Positions 1-13,319 of a stretch of DNA of 64,000 bases are shown in pieces. Position numbers and translations under genes: made by a program. The DNA lies in assembly GCA_964035015.1 (NCBI GenBank), contig OZ036004.1, positions 5,870,280-5,934,279 on the forward strand, read 5' to 3'. Positions within the stretch are counted from its first letter, which is position 1. Each line of letters starts with the position of its first letter. This DNA comes from Corallium rubrum (Eukaryota > Cnidaria > Anthozoa > Scleralcyonacea > Coralliidae). The notes under the pieces are model-generated. The model worked only from the letters and a program-made list of their open reading frames with translations, was not told where the DNA came from and did no database searches.

Positions 1-726
1 CTGTATACCACTAAAATCAACGATTTCAACAAAATTATTTTTGCATTTTGGACATATCGATTCCACAACCGTTGATTTTCTACATCAAAACTTGATGTGG
101 TAGCTGAGAAGTAGTAATTGAAGAGGAGTGATTTAAACTTTCACAGAGAAATGTCTGGTTTCTGAAGTTCATTTGCAAGGGTATTCCAGATGTGACACTC
201 TCACTACATTAAATTGTTCTGAAAACATAGTGTTCTAGTTTTAGGTATGTGGTATGTTAAATCCATGAATTGTTTGTTATGTGAAGGTTGTCAGCTTCCT
301 TAGGCAGAATATCTGCCTCAGTTATAACCAAACCTTGAGAAGCTTTGAATAAAAATAAGATGTCGATCTATATTCATGCCAGTAACACAAGCTACGGCAA
401 CATCTTTAGCATAATGAGTCTCACTTACTGATTATATTGTTGCTGGCTGCTCTGAGCTGTTGTTCCTGCTGTTATTGTTGTTGATATGGATGTAACATTA
501 GTCATCAAGAAAATGGTTTCTTGGTTGGATATGCATTAACAGTAATACTGTAGTATAATTGACATTAATAAAATTACTATAACCATTAACAACATTTTCT
601 TTCTTCTCTTCTGTTTAATAGACTTGGGAAATTTTAATGAAATAAGAAAATACTAACACAACCAATCAATGACAAGCTGAATTAAGGTACTACAATATGG
701 TCTTTACTTAATGCCGTTAAGCTAAT

Positions 727-2220
727 GAATCCAATTACGGAAGTGTACTGTGTTTTGGTCCAAAATCTGATGATGAAAAATTGTGCACAAAGGTAATTAA
801 TATACTAGATATGGGCCCCTAATCCATTATGCAACTTGTGGTTAATGGCCTTGTTGCCAGAACAGTATAGTTTTTTCTGCAACATATGTTGCCTGTGGGA
901 TTCCTGGGCCTAAGTGGTTAATAATTATAGTCTGTGTTGATCGACAAGAGGTCGTGAAGTAACCACATTGGGTGGGGTGTGTGGCTAGTGGTTACCTTTG
1001 ACTCTGCATTTCCTTACTGAAAGTATACTTCTCCCTGCATTTTGCTCAGCAGCCACTGACAGAACATTAAGGCTAATCTCTGTACTGCAGGCATGATCTT
1101 TTCTTTGCAGCGATGGGAGTAGATATGGTAGAGAAAATATCTTGGATATTAAGTTGAATTGCTTCTATAGTAGAGTTGGGGTTTGTGATTCCCTTACCTG
1201 TCCTTACTGATCCTTAGTCCTAGCTGTAATCATTGTTCTCTTGAGGACGATGAAACCTATTCCTACCCACTTCCTATTATTTACCTGGTACCCCTATCGC
1301 TTATCTCACCTCTACTGTAGAAAGCAATACAACTTCCTACCCAAGGACTTTTCCCTGCTGTGTCTATTTCCACCTCTGCACTGAGAAAATCACAACCACA
1401 AATACTGGGAGCTGTAGGGTTCTATTTAGTTGGTGGTTGCTGAGCCCAAATGCAGTAGAGCATTCTAAATGTATGAATCCAATTATGGAAGTGTACTGTA
1501 TTTTGGTCCAAAATATGGTGATGAAAAATTGTGCTCAAAGGTAAAATACTAGTCATGGGCCCCTTGCATTATGCATTACTTGTGGTTCAGGGCCTGGTTG
1601 CCAGAACAGTATAGCTTTTTCGGCAACATATGTTGCCTGTGGGATTCCTGGGCCTAAGTGGTTAGTAATTATAGTGTTGATCGACAAGAGACCATGAAGT
1701 AACCACATTGGGTGGGGTGTGTGGCTTGTGGTTACCCTTGACTCTACATTTCCTCATAACTAAAAGTATACTTCTCCCTGCATTTTGCCCCAGCAGCCAC
1801 TGACAGAACATTAAGGCTTAATCTCTGTACTGCAGGCATGATCTTTTCTTTGCTGTGATGGGAGTAGATATAGTGGAGAAAATATCTTGGATATTAAGTT
1901 GAATTGCTTTCTATAGTAGAGTTGGGGTTTGTGATTCCTTTACCTGTCCTTACTGATCCTTAGTCCTAGCTGTAATCATTGTTCTCTTGAGGGCAATGAA
2001 ACCTATTCCTACCCACTTCCTATAATTTACCTGGTACCCCTATCACTTATCTCACCTCTACTGTAGAAAGCGATACAACTTCCTACCCATGGACTTTTCC
2101 CTACTGTGTCTATTTCCACCTCTGCACTGAGAAAATCATAGCCACAAATACTGGGAGCTGTAGGGTTCTATTTAGTTGGTGGTTGCTGAGTTCAAATGCA
2201 GTAGAGCATTCTAAACATAT
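727..2220 (+). repeat. ~748-bp module, direct doublet (macrosatellite copy 1)
   Basis: The module starting GAATCCAATTA at 727 restarts at 1475 and begins again at 2221. The two full modules differ by scattered substitutions and small indels, so this doublet is older than the 3,540-bp duplication. No open reading frame was seen. Confidence 0.85.
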
Positions 2221-2300
2221 GAATCCAATTATGGACTGACTAGTGAACTGTATTTTGGTCCAAAATATGGTGATGAAAAATTGTGCTCAAATGTAATATA

Positions 2301-3528
2301 CTAGTCAGCTCAAACGTCTCCTTCATGGCCAAATGATGTCATTAGTAGTTTTCTAAAAATAGATTTCACTCTAATTGAAACACCAGACTAATTAGGCCCT
2401 TCTGAGCATTTTTCGTAAATACACTAGTCTGCTCAAACGTCTCCTTCATGGTCAAATGACGTCATCAGTAGTTTTCTTAAAATAAATTTCGCACTAATTG
2501 AAACACCAGACTAATTAGGCCCTTCTGAGCATTTTTCGTTAATATACTAGTCAGCTCAAACGTCTCCTTCATGGCCAAATGACGTCATCAGTAGTTTTCT
2601 AAAAATAGATTTCGCTCTAATTGAAACACCAGACTAATTAGGCCCTTCTGAGCATTTTTCGTTAATATACTAGTCAGCTCAAACGTCTCCTTCATGGCCA
2701 AATGACGTCGTCAGTAGTTTTCTAAAAATAGATTTCGCTCTAATTAAAACACCAGACTAATTAGGCCCTTCTGAGCATTTTTCGTTAATATACTAGTCAG
2801 CTCAAACGTCTCCTTCATGGCCAAATGACGTCATCAGTAGTTTTCTAAAAATAGATTTCGCTCTAATTGAAACACCAGACTAATTAGGCCCTTCTGAGCA
2901 TTTTTCGTTAATATAGTGGTCAGGTGAAACGACTCCTTCATGGTGAAATGACGTCATCAATATGTTTCCAAAAATAGATTTCACTCTAATTAAAACACCA
3001 GACTAATTAGGCCCTTCTGAGCATTTTTCGTTAATATACTAGTCAGCTCAAACGTCTCCTTCATGGCCAAATGACGTCGTCAGTAGTTTTCTAAAAATAG
3101 ATTTCGCTCTAATTAAAACACCAGACTAATTAGGCCCTTCTGAGCATTTTTCGTTAATATACTAGTCAGCTCAAACGTCTCCTTCATGGCCAAATGACGT
3201 CATCAGTAGTTTTCTAAAAATAGATTTCGCTCTAATTGAAACACCAGACTAATTAGGCCCTTCTGAGTATTTTTCGTTAATATAGTGGTCAGGTGAAACG
3301 ACTCCTTCATGGTGAAATGACGTCATCAATATGTTTCCAAAAATAGATTTCGCTCTAATTAAAACACCAGACTAATTAGGCCCTTCTGAGCATTTTTCGT
3401 TAATATACTAGTCAGCTCAAACGTCTCCTTCATGGCCAAATGACGTCGTCAGTAGTTTTCTAAAAATAGATTTCGCTCTAATTGAAACACCAGACTAATT
3501 AGGCCCTTCTGAGCATTTTTCGTTAATG
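2301..3528 (+). repeat. 123-bp minisatellite, copy 1
   Basis: About ten head-to-tail units start at 2301, 2424, 2547, 2670, 2793, 2916, 3039, 3162, 3285 and 3408. Most carry the palindrome TGACGTCA; the units at 2670, 3039 and 3408 have TGACGTCG instead. The units at 2916 and 3285 are a distinct type (GTGGTCAGGTGAAACGAC). These types recur every three units, giving a 369-bp higher-order repeat. Confidence 0.93.
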
Positions 3529-4266
3529 GGGCACTCACAACTGTATACCACTAAAATCAACGATTTCAACAAAATTATTTTTGCATTTTGGACATATCGA
3601 TTCCACAACCGTTGATTTTCTACATCAAAACTTGATGTGGTAGCTGAGAAGTAGTAATTGAAGAGGAGTGATTTAAACTTTCACAGAGAAATGTCTGGTT
3701 TCTGAAGTTCATTTGCAAGGGTATTCCAGATGTGACACTCTCACTACATTAAATTGTTCTGAAAACATAGTGTTCTAGTTTTAGGTATGTGGTATGTTAA
3801 ATCCATGAATTGTTTGTTATGTGAAGGTTGTCAGCTTCCTTAGGCAGAATATCTGCCTCAGTTATAACCAAACCTTGAGAAGCTTTGAATAAAAATAAGA
3901 TGTCGATCTATATTCATGCCAGTAACACAAGCTACGGCAACATCTTTAGCATAATGAGTCTCACTTACTGATTATATTGTTGCTGGCTGCTCTGAGCTGT
4001 TGTTCCTGCTGTTATTGTTGTTGATATGGATGTAACATTAGTCATCAAGAAAATGGTTTCTTGGTTGGATATGCATTAACAGTAATACTGTAGTATAATT
4101 GACATTAATAAAATTACTATAACCATTAACAACATTTTCTTTCTTCTCTTCTGTTTAATAGACTTGGGAAATTTTAATGAAATAAGAAAATACTAACACA
4201 ACCAATCAATGACAAGCTGAATTAAGGTACTACAATATGGTCTTTACTTAATGCCGTTAAGCTAAT

Positions 4267-5760
4267 GAATCCAATTACGGAAGTGTACTGTGTTTTGGTC
4301 CAAAATCTGATGATGAAAAATTGTGCACAAAGGTAATTAATATACTAGATATGGGCCCCTAATCCATTATGCAACTTGTGGTTAATGGCCTTGTTGCCAG
4401 AACAGTATAGTTTTTTCTGCAACATATGTTGCCTGTGGGATTCCTGGGCCTAAGTGGTTAATAATTATAGTCTGTGTTGATCGACAAGAGGTCGTGAAGT
4501 AACCACATTGGGTGGGGTGTGTGGCTAGTGGTTACCTTTGACTCTGCATTTCCTTACTGAAAGTATACTTCTCCCTGCATTTTGCTCAGCAGCCACTGAC
4601 AGAACATTAAGGCTAATCTCTGTACTGCAGGCATGATCTTTTCTTTGCAGCGATGGGAGTAGATATGGTAGAGAAAATATCTTGGATATTAAGTTGAATT
4701 GCTTCTATAGTAGAGTTGGGGTTTGTGATTCCCTTACCTGTCCTTACTGATCCTTAGTCCTAGCTGTAATCATTGTTCTCTTGAGGACGATGAAACCTAT
4801 TCCTACCCACTTCCTATTATTTACCTGGTACCCCTATCGCTTATCTCACCTCTACTGTAGAAAGCAATACAACTTCCTACCCAAGGACTTTTCCCTGCTG
4901 TGTCTATTTCCACCTCTGCACTGAGAAAATCACAACCACAAATACTGGGAGCTGTAGGGTTCTATTTAGTTGGTGGTTGCTGAGCCCAAATGCAGTAGAG
5001 CATTCTAAATGTATGAATCCAATTATGGAAGTGTACTGTATTTTGGTCCAAAATATGGTGATGAAAAATTGTGCTCAAAGGTAAAATACTAGTCATGGGC
5101 CCCTTGCATTATGCATTACTTGTGGTTCAGGGCCTGGTTGCCAGAACAGTATAGCTTTTTCGGCAACATATGTTGCCTGTGGGATTCCTGGGCCTAAGTG
5201 GTTAGTAATTATAGTGTTGATCGACAAGAGACCATGAAGTAACCACATTGGGTGGGGTGTGTGGCTTGTGGTTACCCTTGACTCTACATTTCCTCATAAC
5301 TAAAAGTATACTTCTCCCTGCATTTTGCCCCAGCAGCCACTGACAGAACATTAAGGCTTAATCTCTGTACTGCAGGCATGATCTTTTCTTTGCTGTGATG
5401 GGAGTAGATATAGTGGAGAAAATATCTTGGATATTAAGTTGAATTGCTTTCTATAGTAGAGTTGGGGTTTGTGATTCCTTTACCTGTCCTTACTGATCCT
5501 TAGTCCTAGCTGTAATCATTGTTCTCTTGAGGGCAATGAAACCTATTCCTACCCACTTCCTATAATTTACCTGGTACCCCTATCACTTATCTCACCTCTA
5601 CTGTAGAAAGCGATACAACTTCCTACCCATGGACTTTTCCCTACTGTGTCTATTTCCACCTCTGCACTGAGAAAATCATAGCCACAAATACTGGGAGCTG
5701 TAGGGTTCTATTTAGTTGGTGGTTGCTGAGTTCAAATGCAGTAGAGCATTCTAAACATAT
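4267..5760 (+). repeat. ~748-bp module doublet (macrosatellite copy 2)
   Basis: Same doublet as at 727-2220, shifted by 3,540 bp. Modules start at 4267 and 5015. Confidence 0.85.
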
Positions 5761-5840
5761 GAATCCAATTATGGACTGACTAGTGAACTGTATTTTGGTC
5801 CAAAATATGGTGATGAAAAATTGTGCTCAAATGTAATATA

Positions 5841-7148
5841 CTAGTCAGCTCAAACGTCTCCTTCATGGCCAAATGATGTCATTAGTAGTTTTCTAAAAAT
5901 AGATTTCACTCTAATTGAAACACCAGACTAATTAGGCCCTTCTGAGCATTTTTCGTAAATACACTAGTCTGCTCAAACGTCTCCTTCATGGTCAAATGAC
6001 GTCATCAGTAGTTTTCTTAAAATAAATTTCGCACTAATTGAAACACCAGACTAATTAGGCCCTTCTGAGCATTTTTCGTTAATATACTAGTCAGCTCAAA
6101 CGTCTCCTTCATGGCCAAATGACGTCATCAGTAGTTTTCTAAAAATAGATTTCGCTCTAATTGAAACACCAGACTAATTAGGCCCTTCTGAGTATTTTTC
6201 GTCAATATAATGGTCAGCTCAAACGTCTCCTTCATGGCCAAATGACGTCGTCAGTAGTTTTCTAAAAATAGATTTCGCTCTAATTAAAACACCAGACTAA
6301 TTAGGCCCTTCTGAGCATTTTTCGTTAATATACTAGTCAGCTCAAACGTCTCCTTCATGGCCAAATGACGTCATCAGTAGTTTTCTAAAAATAGATTTCG
6401 CTCTAATTGAAACACCAGACTAATTAGGCCCTTCTGAGCATTTTTCGTTAATATAGTGGTCAGGTGAAACGACTCCTTCATGGTGAAATGACGTCATCAA
6501 TATGTTTCCAAAAATAGATTTCACTCTAATTAAAACACCAGACTAATTAGGCCCTTCTGAGCATTTTTCGTTAATATACTAGTCAGCTCAAACGTCTCCT
6601 TCATGGCCAAATGACGTCGTCAGTAGTTTTCTAAAAATAGATTTAGCTCTAATTAAAACACCAGACTAATTAGGCCCTTCTGAGCATTTTTCGTTAATAT
6701 ACTAGTCAGCTCAAACGTCTCCTTCATGGCCAAATGACGTCATCAGTAGTTTTCTAAAAATAGATTTCGCTCTAATTGAAACACCAGACTAATTAGGCCC
6801 TTCTGAGTATTTTTCGTTAATATAGTGGTCAGGTGAAACGACTCCTTCATGGTGAAATGACGTCATCAATATGTTTCCAAAAATAGATTTCGCTCTAATT
6901 AAAACACCAGACTAATTAGGCCCTTCTGAGCATTTTTCGTTAATATACTAGTCAGCTCAAACGTCTCCTTCATGGCCAAATGACGTCGTCAGTAGTTTTC
7001 TAAAAATAGATTTCGCTCTAATTGAAACACCAGACTAATTAGGCCCTTCTGAGCATTTTTCGTTAATATACTAGTCAGCTCAAACGTCTCCTTCATGGCC
7101 AAATGACGTCATCAGTAGTTTTCTAAAAATAGATTTCACTCTAATTGA
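5841..7148 (+). repeat. 123-bp minisatellite, copy 2
   Basis: Second copy of the 123-bp array, with about one extra unit at its right end. It carries the same three-unit periodicity (variant type at about 6456 and 6825). One unit near 6192-6215 has several private substitutions absent from copy 1. Confidence 0.92.
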
Positions 7149-7149
7149 A

Positions 7150-7920
7150 TCTGGTGATGAAAAATTGTGCTCAAAGGTAATATACTAGTCATGGGCCCCT
7201 TGCATTATGCAACCCTGTGGTTCAGGGCCTGGTTGCCAGAACAGTATAGCTTTTTCTGCAACATAATGTTGCCTGTGGGATTCCTGGGCCTAAGTGGTTA
7301 GTAATTATAGTGTTGATCGACAAGAGGTCGTGAAGTAACCACATTGGGTGGGGGGTGTGGCTAGTGGTTACCTTTGACTCTGCATTTCCTTACTGAAATA
7401 TACTTCTCCCTGCATTTTGCTCAGCAGCCACTGACAGAACATTAAGGCTTAATCTCTGTACTGCAGGCATGATCTTTTCTTTGCAGCGATGGGAGTAGAT
7501 ATAGTAGAGAAAATATCTTGGATATTAAGTTGAATTGCTTTCTGTAGTAGAGTTGGGGTTTGTGATTCCTTTACCTGTCCTTACTGATCCTTAGTCCTAG
7601 CTGTAATCATTGTTCTCTTGAGGGCAATGAAACCTATTCCTACCCACTTCCTATAATTTACCTGGTACCCCTATCGCTTATCTCACCTCTACTGTAGAAA
7701 GCAATACAACTTCCTACCCAAGGACTTTTCCCTGCTGTGTCTATTTCCACCTCTGCACTGAGAAGATCACAGCCACAAATACTGGGAGCTATATTATATG
7801 GTTCTATTTACTTGGTGGTTGCTGAGCTTAAATGAAGTAGAGCATTCTATGAATCCAATTACGGAAGTGTACTGTATTTTTGCCCAAAAATTGGTGAGAA
7901 AATTGTGCTCAAAGGTAATA
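7150..7920 (+). repeat. Diverged fifth copy of the ~748-bp module
   Basis: The minisatellite breaks off near 7148 into a more diverged version of the module, which ends near 7853-7920 with the module start motif again. It has more differences than the copies within the duplicated unit, and marks the right edge of the array. Confidence 0.8.
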
Positions 7921-7981
7921 TACTAGTCATTGCCTTCCTTGTATTATGCAACTTATATAGTTTTATTATATATAGTCTTAT

Positions 7982-8074
7982 AGAAAGATGACCCGTAAAA
8001 GTGGTGTTTATAAGAAAGATGACCCGTAAAAGTGGTCTTTATAAGAAAGATGACCCGTAAAAGCGGTCTTTATA
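7982..8074 (+). repeat. 31-bp direct repeat, three units
   Basis: AGAAAGATGACCCGTAAAAG begins at 7982, 8013 and 8044, a period of 31 bp. The units differ at one or two positions. Confidence 0.9.
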
Positions 8075-8084
8075 AAGGACTAGA

Positions 8085-8820
8085 GTCTACTCTTATACTC
8101 TAGACTTGGCTATGGTGTATTTTTGCGTGTGTTTTTTGGGGGTTTTGTGGCGGTACGCTGACCTGTCAGTGAGGTAACCACTAAATGAAGAAATGAAGAA
8201 TCTTTATTATACCATTACAAAAATTAAATTAATTTTTATTGGCTATGATCGTGAAGTTGCAATCGTCATCAGGGGATTTATGAGAATGAAATCAGTGGTT
8301 ACCCGGCCCATATTTCGTCTTGGACCGAACTTGCGTCGTACTCGACAGCTATCTTAAGATACTCGACAAGTTCCCCATTGATCGCCAGGTATTGGAGAAG
8401 TACTCGAGTTGTCTTCGTGCAGAATGAACTAGAAAAGTGGATCTCGTCTTGGCTGTTTTGATTTTTGAAAAGTGTTATTACCCTACAAATCTTCTTTTTG
8501 GGACGGTTTCTGTCATTGATCAGTTTACACAAGGTAAGAAATAGGTTCGAAAGCTAAGCAAAATCGACATGCATATGGTCGGTATAACTGACACTCCTCG
8601 ATGTAAAAGTAGAGTACTAATTAAGGGTGTTCGGACATATTTTGTTGCTAGACAACTGATTGCTAAGGACATTAGGTTTTCGACACTGTGTAATTGACAG
8701 TTTGGGCTTCTCGCTTCAAAAACTAATAACTTTTGAACAAGACCTGGGCCACTTCTAATTTTTCTTGGGCCAGGAAGACGATAGAATGAGTTTCATTTTC
8801 CTGTTGGCACAAATGAAGTC
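8085..8820. other. Unannotated spacer
   Basis: I see no conserved protein, RNA gene or clear repeat here. A 77-codon minus-strand frame at 8299-8532 resembles nothing I know and has no supporting splice context. Confidence 0.5.
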
Positions 8821-11800
8821 TTTTTGCTGCTCCATTAGCTAAAAAAAGGCTTTATTTGGGTTAAATCATCGCTTTTTGACCTTATTTTGAAGGTTGAAAA
8901 AATGGCAAAAATGGGCCAAAAAGTAAAGGGGTTAGCCTTTACGTTTTGACCGATTTTTGCCATTTTTTCAACCTTTTAAAATGAGGTCAAGAAACGATAA
9001 TTTAGCCCAAATAAAGCCTTTTTTTGGCTTCTGGAGCAACCAATGGCCTTAGTTGGGCTAAATATACATACTTAGCCGTTTATCAAAAGTTGAAAAAATA
9101 GCCAAAATCGGTCAAAAAGTAAAGGGGTTAGCCTTTACTTTTTCACCTATTTTGGCGATTTTTTCAACATTTGAAAAACAGCTAAAGTATCCATATTTAG
9201 CACAAATAAGGCCATTTGTTGCTCCAGAAGCCAAAAAAAGGCTTTATTTGGGCTAAATTATCGTTTCTTGACCTTATTTTAAAGGTTGAAAAAATGGAAA
9301 AAATGGGTCAAAAATTAAAGGCTATAAAACCCTTTATTTTTTGACCGATTTTTGCCATTTTTTCAACGTTTAAAATGAGGTCAAAAAACGATAATTTAGC
9401 CCAAATAAAACCTTTTTTTTGGCTTCTGGAGCAGCAGAAAGACTTAATTTGTGCTAAATATGCATACTTTAGACGTTATTTCAAAAGTTGAAAAAATGGC
9501 CAAAATCGGTCAAAAAGTAAAGGGGTTAGCCTTTACTTTTTCACCTATTTTGGCGATTTTTTCAACTTTTTAGAAACAGCTAAAGTATGCATATTTAGCA
9601 CAAATAAGGCCATTTGTTGCTCCAGAAGCCAAAAAAAGGTTTTATTTGGGCTAAATTATCGCTTTTTGACCTTATTTTAAAGGTTGAAAAAATGGCCAAA
9701 ATCGGTCAAAAAGTAAAGGGGTTAGCCTTTACTTTTTGACCGATTTTTTCAACCTTTAAAATAAGGTCAAAAAGCGATAATTTAGCCCAAATAAAGCTTT
9801 TTTTTGGCTTCTGGAGCAGCAAAAAGACTTAATTTGTGCTAAATATGCATACTTTAACGTTATTTCAAAAGTTGGAAAAATGGCCAAAATCGGTCAAAAA
9901 GTAAACGGGTTAGCCTTTACTTTTTGACCGATTTTTTCCATCTTTAAAATAAGGTCAAAAAACGGCAATTTAGCCCAAATAAAGCCTTTTTTGGCTTCTG
10001 GAGCAACAAATGGCCTTATTTCTGCTAAATGTGCATACTTTAGCCGTTTTTCAAAAGTTGAAAAAATGGCCAAAATCGGTCAAAAAGGAAAGGGGTAGCC
10101 TTTACTTTTTCACCTATTTTGGCGATTTTTTCAACTTTTTAGAAACAGCTAAAGTTGCATATTTAGCACAAATAAGGCCATTTGTTGCTCCAGAAGCCAA
10201 AAAAAGGTTTTATTTGGGCTAAATTATCGCTTTTTGACCTTATTTTAAAGGTTGAAAAAATGGCAAAAATCGGTCAAAAAGTAAAGGGGTTAGCCTTTAC
10301 TTTTTGACCGATTTTTGGCCATTTTTTCAACCTTTAAAATAAGGTCAAAAAACGGCAATTTAGCCCAAATAAAGCCTTTTTTTGGCTTCTGGAGCAACAA
10401 ATGGCCTTATTTGTGCTAAATAAGCGCACTTTAGCCGTTTTTCAAACGTTGAAAAAATGGCCAAAATCGGTCAAAAAGGAAAGGGGTTAGCCTTTACTTT
10501 TTCACCTATTTTGGCGATTTTTTCAACTTTTGAAAAACGGCTAAAGTATGCATATTTAGCACAACTAAGGCCATTTGTTGCTCCAGAAGCCAAAAAAACC
10601 CACTTTATTTGGGCTAAATTATCGTTTCTTGACCTCATTTTAAAGGTTGAAAAAATGGCAAAAATCGGTCAAAAAGTAAAGGGATAGCCTTCACTTTTTG
10701 GCCATTTTTTCAACTTTTGAAAAACGGCTAAAGTATGCATATTTAGCACAAATAAGGCCATTTGTTGCTCCAGAAGCCAAAAAAAGGCTTTATTTGGGCT
10801 AAATTGCCGGTTTTTGACCTCATTTTAAAGGTTGAAAAAATGGCCAAAATCGGTCAAAAAGTAAAGGGGTTAGCCTTTACTTTTTCACCTATTTTGGCGA
10901 TTTTTTCAACTTTTGAAAAACGGCTAAAGTATGCATATTTAGCACAACTAAGGCCATTTGTTGCTCCAGAAGCCAAAAAAACCCACTTTATTTGGGCTAA
11001 ATTATCGTTTCTTGACCTCATTTTAAAGGTTGAAAAAATGGCAAAAATCGGTCAAAAAGTAAAGGGATTAGCCTTCACTTTTTGGCCATTTTTTCAACTT
11101 TTGAAAAAGGCTAAAGTGTGCATATTTAGCACAAGTAAGGCCATTTGTTGCTCCAGAAGCCAAAAAAAGGCTTTATTTGGGCTAAATTGCCGGTTTTTGA
11201 CCTTACTTTAAAGGTTGAAAAAATGGCAAAAATCGGTCGAAAAGTAAAGGCTAACCCCTTTACTTTTTTGACCGATTTTCGCCATTTTTCCAACTTTTGA
11301 AATAAGGTTAAAGTATGCATATTTAGCACAAATTAAGTCTTTGCTGCTCCAGAAGCCAAAAAAAAGCTTTATTTGGGCTAAATTATCGCTTTTTGACCTT
11401 ATTTTAAAGGTTGAAAAAATGGCAAAAATCGGTCAAAAAGTAAAGGGGTTAGCCTTTACTTTTTCACCTATTTTGGCGATTTTTTCAACTTTTGAAAAAC
11501 GGCTAAAGTATGCATATTTAGCACAACTAAGGCCATTTGTTGCTCCAGAAGCCAAAAAAACACTTTATTTGAGCTAAATTATCGTTTCTTGACCTCATTT
11601 TAAAGGTTGAAAAAATGGCAAAAATCGGTCAAAAAGTAAAGGGATTAGCCTTTACTTTTTGGCCATTTTTTCAACTTTTGAAAAACGGCTAAAGTGTGCA
11701 TATTTAGCACAAATTAAGTCATTATCGTTTTTTGACCTTATTTTAAAGGTTGGAAAAATGGTCAAAAAGTAAAGGGGTTAGCCTTTAGTTTTTGACCGAT

Positions 11801-12650
11801 TTTGGCCATTTTTTCAACTTTTGAAAAACGGCCAAAGTATGCATATTTAGCACAAATTAAGTCTTTTTTCCTGCTGCATTAGCTAAAAAAAGGCTTTATT
11901 TGGGCTAAATAATCGGTTTTTGACCTTATTTTCAAGGTTGAAAAATGGCAAAAATCGGTCAAAAAGTAAAGGGGTTAGCCTTTACTTTTTGACCGATTTT
12001 GGCCATTTTTTCAACTTTTTTCCCCAGATTTTTTTCAAAAAATAAAAAAAAAATTTTTTGCCCGGATTCTAACCCCTTTACTTTTTTCCCCCGGATTTTT
12101 TTCAAAAAATCAAGAAAAATATTTTTACAAAAACTAAAGGCTAACGTACCCCTGTACTTTTTTAAAAAAATCGGGGGGGGGGGAGGGGTAAGTAAAGGGG
12201 TTAGCCTTTACCTTTTTTTTTCTGGATTTTCTTCAAAAAATAAAAAAAATATTTTTTAGCCAAAATACAGCCTTCTCGTTTTCACAGAAGGTTTAAAACG
12301 ACGTTATCTAACCGTATTTGATCTTAATTCAAAAGTTTCAAAAGTGACCAAAATCGGTCAAAAAGTAAAGGCTAACCCCTTTACTTTTTTTTCCGTATTT
12401 TTTTCAAAAAATGAAAAAATATATTTTTACAAAAAGTAAAGGCTAACGCCTTTACTTTTTGACCGATTTTGGTCACTTTTGAAACTTTCGAGTTAGGGTC
12501 AAAAACGGTTAGATAAAGTCGCTTTAAACCTGTGAAAGCGAAAGGCTGTATTTTGGCTAAAAAAGTTTTTTTGTTTAAAAATCCGGAAAAAAAAGTTAAA
12601 GGGGTTAGACTTTACTTTTTTTTTTCCGGATTTTTTTCAAAAAATCAAAA
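8820..12650. repeat. AT-rich palindromic satellite
   Basis: One short vocabulary repeats here in alternating orientation: AAAATCGGTCAAAAAGTAAA, its reverse complement, the loop GGTTAG, TTTGGGCTAAATTATCG, and TTTGTTGCTCCAGAAGCC. Many segments are long hairpins, for example 10250-10332, whose flanks keep pairing outward over about 10155-10430. From about 12010 the units decay into T-rich and A-rich runs but keep the GTAAAGG/CCTTTAC core; a run of G with one A lies near 12172-12186. Short open frames inside reflect periodicity only. Confidence 0.9.
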
Positions 12651-12662
12651 AAAGAAGATCGT

Positions 12663-13045
12663 ATTAAAGTTAATTCGAAGAGTACAGGTTAATTAGAAGA
12701 TCGTAGATTAATTAGAAGAGTACAGGTTAATTGGGAGATCGTAGGTTAATTAGAAGAGTACAGGTTAATCAGAAGATCGTAGGTTAATTAGAAGAGAACA
12801 GGTTAATTAAAAGAGTACAGATTAATTAGAAGATCGTAGATTAATTAGAAGATCGTGGGTTAATTAGAAGAGTGCAGGTAAATTAGAAGAGTACAGGTTA
12901 ATCAGAAGATCGTAGATTAATTAGAAGATCGTAGGTTAGAAGAGTGCAGGTAAATTAGAAGACCGTAGATTAATTAGAAGATCGTAGGTTAATTAAAAGA
13001 GTACAGGTTAATTAGAAGACCGTAAGGAAATTAGAAGATCGTAAG
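12663..13045 (+). repeat. 19-bp tandem array
   Basis: Roughly twenty units of about 19 bp alternate between TTAGAAGATCGTAGATTAA and TTAGAAGAGTACAGGTTAA types, with substitutions and small indels. Confidence 0.9.
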
Positions 13046-13319
13046 TTTAGGTTGCAAGTTTAATTCTTGTTTGAAGCTCGGTTACATTTTCTGAATATTT
13101 TAGTTTGATGACCATCTATCTGTTAACTTGCACCAAGCTCGCAAATGTACCACATGCAATATGACATTTTCCCATAAGAATAAAAAATCATTTTTGTAAA
13201 TTTCACTTCATAGCAGAACAACTTCAGTCAGAAAATACCGTAAGCAAAACAAGTATCTATCTGAGAGTATAAAAAAGCAGAGTACTGCATAGACCGTGTT
13301 TTAGATAGAGCAAAGTAAG

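Larger units (their letters stand above)
1..7068. repeat. 3,540-bp tandem duplication (macrosatellite)
   Basis: Position 1 onward repeats at position 3541 onward with a constant offset of 3,540. By eye the first ~2.3 kb of the two copies shows no difference in the lines compared; the minisatellite ends differ at a few sites (around 6192-6212 and 6644). The junction near 3528-3540 shows that the unit begins about 12 bp before the window start, so the array probably continues leftward. No coding frame is visible. It is either a very recent duplication or an assembly duplication. Confidence 0.95.

Noticed and set aside
10010..11577. Several 70-150 codon frames with shared peptides such as LKVEKMAKIGQK
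   Set aside because: They are translations of the palindromic satellite; both strands and several frames give similar peptides.
12663..13045. CRISPR-like regular array (also 24.8-26.2 kb)
   Set aside because: The units are contiguous 19-bp repeats without unique spacers, in an animal genome.
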